The notes under the pieces are model-generated. The model did no database searches. It had not been told where the DNA came from and was given only the letters and a program-made list of their open reading frames with translations. A stretch of DNA of 64,000 nucleotides, taken from CAVQOB01 sp963714325 (GTDB lineage: Bacteria > Pseudomonadota > Alphaproteobacteria > Rhizobiales > Hyphomicrobiaceae). A program made the position numbers and the translations under genes. Position 1 is the stretch's first letter. Every line of letters begins with the position of its first letter. The stretch covers positions 248,001-312,000 of the forward strand of contig CAVQOB010000008.1 of NCBI GenBank assembly GCA_963714325.1, given 5' to 3'. Positions 59,893 through 64,000 of this stretch are shown piece after piece.

Positions 59893-60372
59893 ATGCTCTT
59901 GCGCAAACGCCTTCTCTCCAGCCTCGCAGTCGCCGGTTTGGCCATCGCCGTGTCCACGGCAGCCGAAGCGCGTGTTGAGGTGGGCGTCCTTCGCTGCACC
60001 ATCGCCGGTGGCGTCGGCTATATCGTCGGCTCATCGAAGCCGATGCGCTGCAAGTTCACCCATCGTAATGGCCCGGCCGTTGCTTACTACGGTCAAGTGA
60101 CCAAGATCGGCGTCGATATCGGCTACACGCGTCAGACCCATTTGGCTTGGGCCGTCCTGGCGCCGACACGCGACATCGCCGCCCGTGCGCTCGACGGCCG
60201 TTACGCCGGCATCACTGCTGAAGCAACCCTCGGCGGCGGCGTCGGCGCCAACGCGTTGATCGGCGGATCGCGTCGCTCCGTCGTGCTGCAGCCGTTGAGC
60301 GTTCAAGCGCAGACCGGCCTCAACATCGCCGCCGGCGTCGCGGGCCTCAGCCTGCGTTCGAGTGGCTACTGA
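59893..60372 (+). CDS. DUF992 family secreted protein
   Basis: A 159-residue exported protein. The signal peptide (LLSSLAVAGLAIAVSTAAEA) is followed by the DUF992 opening VGVLRCTIAGGVGYIVGSSK, then MRCKFTHRNG, YYGQVTKIGVDIGYT and a C-terminal LRSS. AAGGAC before the ATG at 59893. It ends in a strong terminator. Function of DUF992 unknown. Confidence 0.92.
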   Translation: MLLRKRLLSSLAVAGLAIAVSTAAEARVEVGVLRCTIAGGVGYIVGSSKPMRCKFTHRNGPAVAYYGQVTKIGVDIGYTRQTHLAWAVLAPTRDIAARALDGRYAGITAEATLGGGVGANALIGGSRRSVVLQPLSVQAQTGLNIAAGVAGLSLRSSGY

Positions 60373-60429
60373 AGCAATCCGGCACGTGTCAGCGCCCGTG
60401 CGGGTTGTGCCGTTCGTGTGTGCGTTTGA

Positions 60430-60466
60430 GGGCCCTTTGCCGCCCCGGCAAGGGGCCCATTTTTTG
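60430..60466 (+). terminator. rho-independent terminator of the DUF992 gene
   Basis: GGGCCCTTTGCCG and CGGCAAGGGGCCC form a 13-bp stem with a 3-base loop, followed by A and TTTTTTG. Confidence 0.92.
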
Positions 60467-60583
60467 TTGGTGCGTAATGCCTGGCGCACCAACAAAAAAT
60501 GGCGTCTGCATGTTAAGGCGGATCGCCAAGCATGCAGACGCCTTCGAGTTGGGCGCGACCCGAATGTGGGGTTCGGGTCGCCC
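60459..60583. repeat. three further hairpins in series
   Basis: ATTTTTTGTTGGTGCG/CGCACCAACAAAAAAT (60459-60500, also a terminator on the minus strand), GGCGTCTGCATG/CATGCAGACGCC (60501-60542) and CGACCCGAA/TTCGGGTCG (within 60551-60583) follow the terminator head to tail. They fill the space before the convergent gene at 60605. Confidence 0.85.
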
Positions 60584-60604
60584 GCCGGTTTCCAGCCCGC
60601 GTTT

Positions 60605-61162
60605 TTATTGCTGCTCCGTGGACTTGGCGGCCGCCACGGCTTTGGCTGGAATTTCAGTCGTGCCGACCGACAGCCCTGACAGCCGCCAATGTCCGCCGAT
60701 GGCTTCGAAGCGCAAATCGAAAACAATGCGCCGCGGCTCTGTTGCCAAGTGCCCGGCGAGCTGCAGCGGTTGGCCTTTTTCTGCCGCTGGCGTTGGATTG
60801 ATCCGTGGTGCAATCAGCGCCGCAGCCGCCAGGTCGATCTGGTTACGTCTGAGATCAGCAAAGATCTGCGCCAGATCAGCCGGCGAGTGCGCCGCCTGGA
60901 ACGATGGTGCCGCCAAGTCGCGCAGCACCGTGTAATTCCCGGTCCGATTGGCATCGTTCAACGCCGACAGCGTTGAGCGCACCAGGAACAGTGTCTGCGG
61001 ATTGACCTCAGCCACCTTCGGACGTGGCGCCGGAGCCGCAACACCGGCGCGAACTCCCGTCTGTTGCAGGACCGCTTTCGGATCGAACGCGACGGCATCG
61101 GCGAGCATCGCCGACATGGCAGCGACGCCCACCAGTCCAGCCAAGTAACAAGCTTTCATCAT
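60605..61162 (-). CDS. hypothetical exported protein
   Basis: A 185-residue protein with signal peptide (MMKACYLAGLVGVAAMSAMLADAVAF, given in part), a Pro-containing spacer and a conserved-looking domain (STLSALNDANRTGNYTVLRD ... FDLRFEAIGGHWRLSGLSV) reminiscent of NTF2/SnoaL-like folds. Start at 61162 (ATGATG). It is 86 bp downstream of the autotransporter gene, same strand, so possibly co-transcribed. Function unknown. Confidence 0.75.
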   Translation of the reverse strand: MMKACYLAGLVGVAAMSAMLADAVAFDPKAVLQQTGVRAGVAAPAPRPKVAEVNPQTLFLVRSTLSALNDANRTGNYTVLRDLAAPSFQAAHSPADLAQIFADLRRNQIDLAAAALIAPRINPTPAAEKGQPLQLAGHLATEPRRIVFDLRFEAIGGHWRLSGLSVGTTEIPAKAVAAAKSTEQQ

Positions 61163-61248
61163 CGGTGTTGTCTCTCTGTGACGGGACGTGCGCCGCGCCG
61201 CGGGTCCGTGGCTGTCGCGAACGATATCGTTGTGCATCGCCATGGGCA

Positions 61249-63648
61249 TCACTTCCATGTCATCTGTACGCCGGCACGGGCGCCGACATTGTGGTCGCTG
61301 AGGCCGACACCGAATCCGCCAGAAAGCGCCAGCAACTCGCCATTGCCGAACAGATTGCGGCTGAGCACCCCCATCGCAGTGAAGCCGATGGCATTCTGCC
61401 CGCCATAGCTGCCGTAGTTCATCTTCAGCCCGAACACGTCGCCCGACTGTAGAACCGGATCGGCAAGCGATAACGCGACCGCAACACCTTCGATCGCCTG
61501 TTTGGTTTGCGACTCGAGGCCGTCGATTCGCGCATGCGCACGCTGGCTTTCGGAGAAAGCCGTCCCAGCCGTACGTTCGGCACTGGCGATCCGCGTATCA
61601 AAGCCGCCGACGATATTCGTCAGGTTGTTGATGTTAGTCGTGTTGGTGGTGACGCGATTGTCAAGACTGACGACAGTGCCTTCAACGGTGCTGACCCTGT
61701 TCTCGACGCCACCGACGCGGCCCTTCAGCCCAACGATGTCCACCCGGTTGGTCTCGACTTGTCCTTCGGCAGCCGTCAATCGAGTGCCCTGATTGGCAAC
61801 CGTCCCTTCCACATTCGTCACGCGCGTGCCGAGCGCCCCAATCGCCGCGGTGTTGGTGGCGACTTGGCCTTCCGTCGACGTCATGCGCGTTTGCAGGTTG
61901 GAGATATTGCTCGTGTTCGAGGCCGTCTGCGTTTGCAGAGTCGTGATATTGCCTTCGGCGGTTGTCATCCGGGTGCCGAGGCCGGCAATCGCCGTCGTAT
62001 TGTTGGTGACCGCCGTATTGATGCTGGCAACGGTCGTCTCGACACTGGTCACACGGGTGCCGAGCGTACCGATCGCGGCGGTGTTGGTCGCAACTTGCCC
62101 CTCCGTCGCCGTCATGCGTGTCTGCAGATTGGTGACGTTTCCTTCCGTCGCCGTCATCCGCGTGCCGAGCGTGCCGATCGTCGCAGTGTTCGTTGCAACC
62201 TGTCCTTCAAGCGTGCCAATCCGCGTCGTATTGCTGTTGACTTGGGTCTGCAACACGCCGCCATCGCCAGCGACGTTGCCGTTGGCATCGGTTGTCAAGA
62301 CCTGCAGCGGTCCTGATTGCGCCGCTCGGCTGGCCGCGCTGCCGACGCCTGTCAGCGTGTAGGTATTGCTCGCGTTGCCGAACACCTGCTGGTTGTCGCG
62401 GGCGGTCGTGACGCCTTGTCCGAACGCCGCCGCGTTGGCGTGCGTCGCTTGGGCCCCTTGGCCAACCGCCGTCGCGCCAGCGCCACTCGCGAGGCTGAGT
62501 TCACCGAGCGCAGTAGCATTTGCGCCGCTCGCAACAGTACCAAGGCCGTAAGCCGCTGAGTTGGCGCCGGTTGCCTGTGCGCCGCTGCCGACGGCTGTCG
62601 ATCCCGAAGCAACCGCATTCGCGCCGATCGCAACAGCGCCCGCCGATGATGCATTTGCGTTGATCCCAATGGAAGTCGCGTTGGTTTGCGAGGCGCGTGC
62701 GTTCTGCCCGATCGCCGTTGCGCCCGCCGCTGTCGCCGCCGCCGCGTTGCCATAAGCACTCGCGTTGTCGGCAGAGGCCCGCGCCGCGCTACCGGCAGCG
62801 GTCGACGACACGCCTGAAGCTTGTGCATCCTGACCAAAGGCCGTGGCAAGGCTCTGACTGGCAACGGCACTGCGACCAAATGCCGACGTATTGAGTCCCG
62901 TCGCACGCGATCCGAAACCGGACGCCGTCGCGCCCAACGCCGTTGCCCGGGCGTCGGCACCGATTGCCGTCGACGACTCGCCCGAAGCGCGCGCCGTCGT
63001 GCCAGTGGCCGTCGCATTCAATCCCGAAGCTTCGGCAGATCGGCCGACGGCGGTAGCAAAGTCGCCGGTCGCTGCCGCACTGCTGCCGATGGCGGTGCTG
63101 TTGATCCCTTCCGAGCGGGCTCCAGCGCCGACGGCGGTTGTATTTGTTTTCGTTGCTTTAGCTGTCGAACCAACGGCCGTTGAATCGACCTCCCGGGCTT
63201 CGGCGGCATTGCCGACAGCGGTAGCGTTCCCCATCTCCGCTTTCGCGTTGGCGCCGAACGCGCTCGCGTTGTCAGCGGTTGCAGTGGCGAAATACCCCAA
63301 GGCCGAGGAATAATTTCCAGCCCCCGCAGCCTTGTAGCCAAAGGCCATCGAGCCGATGCCGGATGCTGCCGCATCCGTGCCGCAAGCAACCGAGAAGTTG
63401 CCGGCGCTCGCTCCTGCCCCCATGCCTCCGTACTGTTGGCAGATGAACTGCGCTTGGGCTGCAGTGGACCCAAAGCCCAGCAGCAACGATAGTAGGGCCG
63501 CGCGCGACGTCGTCTGTAGCAACTGGTCGTGCCATTGCGCCCGCGATACAGGCGCAGGCGGCAAAGAGGGGATCGACGTTTGCGGATCGGCATCGCGGTC
63601 ATGACCGGTCGCGATGCGGCCCGGGTGGGCAGCAGGGAAAAGCAGCAC
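61249..63648 (-). CDS. trimeric autotransporter adhesin (YadA-like)
   Basis: A 799-residue outer-membrane adhesin. An extended signal region (about 70 residues) is followed by a head of many 14-residue YadA-type repeats (TAVGSTAKATKTN, TAIGSSAAATGDF, SAFGRSAVASQSL and so on, about residues 80-420) and a neck. The stalk is coiled-coil repeats of TATEGQVATNTAAIGTLGTR-type units (about 460-700). The C-terminal YadA anchor is a four-strand barrel (VAVALSLADPVL...GVQMTWK). I prefer GTG at 63648: AGGAG lies six bases upstream; a TTG at 63666 is alternative. Three chains should form one pore. Role likely adhesion or aggregation. Confidence 0.94.
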   Translation of the reverse strand: MLLFPAAHPGRIATGHDRDADPQTSIPSLPPAPVSRAQWHDQLLQTTSRAALLSLLLGFGSTAAQAQFICQQYGGMGAGASAGNFSVACGTDAAASGIGSMAFGYKAAGAGNYSSALGYFATATADNASAFGANAKAEMGNATAVGNAAEAREVDSTAVGSTAKATKTNTTAVGAGARSEGINSTAIGSSAAATGDFATAVGRSAEASGLNATATGTTARASGESSTAIGADARATALGATASGFGSRATGLNTSAFGRSAVASQSLATAFGQDAQASGVSSTAAGSAARASADNASAYGNAAAATAAGATAIGQNARASQTNATSIGINANASSAGAVAIGANAVASGSTAVGSGAQATGANSAAYGLGTVASGANATALGELSLASGAGATAVGQGAQATHANAAAFGQGVTTARDNQQVFGNASNTYTLTGVGSAASRAAQSGPLQVLTTDANGNVAGDGGVLQTQVNSNTTRIGTLEGQVATNTATIGTLGTRMTATEGNVTNLQTRMTATEGQVATNTAAIGTLGTRVTSVETTVASINTAVTNNTTAIAGLGTRMTTAEGNITTLQTQTASNTSNISNLQTRMTSTEGQVATNTAAIGALGTRVTNVEGTVANQGTRLTAAEGQVETNRVDIVGLKGRVGGVENRVSTVEGTVVSLDNRVTTNTTNINNLTNIVGGFDTRIASAERTAGTAFSESQRAHARIDGLESQTKQAIEGVAVALSLADPVLQSGDVFGLKMNYGSYGGQNAIGFTAMGVLSRNLFGNGELLALSGGFGVGLSDHNVGARAGVQMTWK

Positions 63649-63785
63649 AAGTGTCTCCTGACGCAAAACAAACAGGCATCAGCGTGATGGAAATCGCGCT
63701 GTCCGCAGGGGCCGTTGAGCCCTGCTGCAAGATCAATAAAACCTAAAATTGTTTAATTTCAATTAACACAACCCAAGCATGTATT
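63649..63785 (-). promoter_or_regulatory. AT-rich upstream region of the autotransporter gene
   Basis: The only strongly AT-rich stretch near this gene (63738-63785). It contains the dyad TTAATT-TC-AATTAA at 63753-63766, a possible operator or -10/UP element. Promoter position inferred from composition only. Confidence 0.4.
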
Positions 63786-64000
63786 TCATTGCAGAGGCGG
63801 CGGCAGGGTCACAGACACTGCGACCCGATCCCTCATTGTTGGACTCGGCCTCGCCAGTTCAATCGCGTTCACAATTTCCGCGTGCGCAGTCGCCAGGAAA
63901 TCGGCCATCGCCGCTGAACGAACCGAAACCATGACGGTCGGTTTTGAACGACGCGGTTGCGCTGTCGCAATCACATCGTGCAACCAGGATCGACGCTGCA
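63786..64000 (-). CDS. C-terminal part of a gene entering from the right edge
   Basis: A minus-strand frame is open from the window edge to a stop at 63786. The tail reads ...RSAAMADFLATAHAEIVNAI...VAVSVTLPPPLQ. No internal start is convincing (a TTG at 63983 only), so it is probably the end of a longer gene. Not recognised. Confidence 0.4.
   Translation of the reverse strand, partial: QRRSWLHDVIATAQPRRSKPTVMVSVRSAAMADFLATAHAEIVNAIELARPSPTMRDRVAVSVTLPPPLQ

Overview
The window is 64 kb of a high-GC alphaproteobacterial chromosome. The gene content (DAP-pathway lysine genes, many oligopeptide ABC transporters, DUF992, DUF1194, DUF1028 and DUF4337 proteins, cytochrome c', PilZ, a trimeric autotransporter) and the several families of palindromic intergenic repeats point to the Rhizobiales (Hyphomicrobiales), perhaps near the Bradyrhizobium/Xanthobacteraceae relatives. 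This placement rests on family recognition, not on a search. I see no rRNA or tRNA gene, no CRISPR array, no transposase and no phage gene.

Layout. 0-8 kb (minus strand): lytic transglycosylase, a BNR-repeat/MoaD-like pair, and an oligopeptide ABC set (binding protein, two ATPases, DUF1028 hydrolase-like protein) with no permease genes. 8-13.3 kb: dapB, a lipocalin-like protein, a frameshifted gpmI, DUF4337 and leuB. 13.4-18 kb: a 39-residue protein, an orphan HsdR_N-like protein, a two-subunit sulfopyruvate/phosphonopyruvate decarboxylase-like enzyme, and an M20 peptidase. 18.1-18.8 kb: a tandem array of four tiny secreted-peptide genes. 19-29 kb: sugar dehydrogenase, methyltransferase, dapF, a Wzz/BY-kinase-like protein, a YcaQ-type DNA glycosylase, cysteine synthase, a 26-bp minisatellite and a HEPN (AbiU2-like) protein. 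29-37.7 kb: TauD-like dioxygenase, VOC protein, an EF-G paralogue, alpha/beta hydrolase, cytochrome c' with a dihaem cytochrome c, and an EamA exporter coupled to a GNAT enzyme. 37.9-45.6 kb: a complete second oligopeptide ABC operon with two binding proteins. 45.6-64 kb: PilZ, DUF1194, RidA, RlmJ, a cold-shock protein, a run of small secreted proteins, GMC oxidoreductase, CobW GTPase, class II aldolase, a membrane J-domain protein, a cysteine-rich secreted protein divergent from DUF992, and a YadA-like trimeric autotransporter.

How it fits together. Most genes are housekeeping or nutrient acquisition: peptide uptake (two Opp/Dpp-type sets), lysine/leucine/cysteine biosynthesis, and periplasmic redox proteins. 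Intergenic space is dominated by at least six families of dispersed palindromic elements. The strongest candidates for undescribed biology are the four-copy secreted micro-peptide array at 18120-18762, whose copies show a gene-conversion-like mosaic; the MoaD-like/BNR pair; the HEPN gene beside the minisatellite; the membrane-anchored J-domain protein; and a terminator placed 12 bases before the comD-like start codon. Several enzymes carry altered catalytic motifs (RlmJ-like DPSF, EF-G-like DCPGS, Wzz-kinase with no P-loop).
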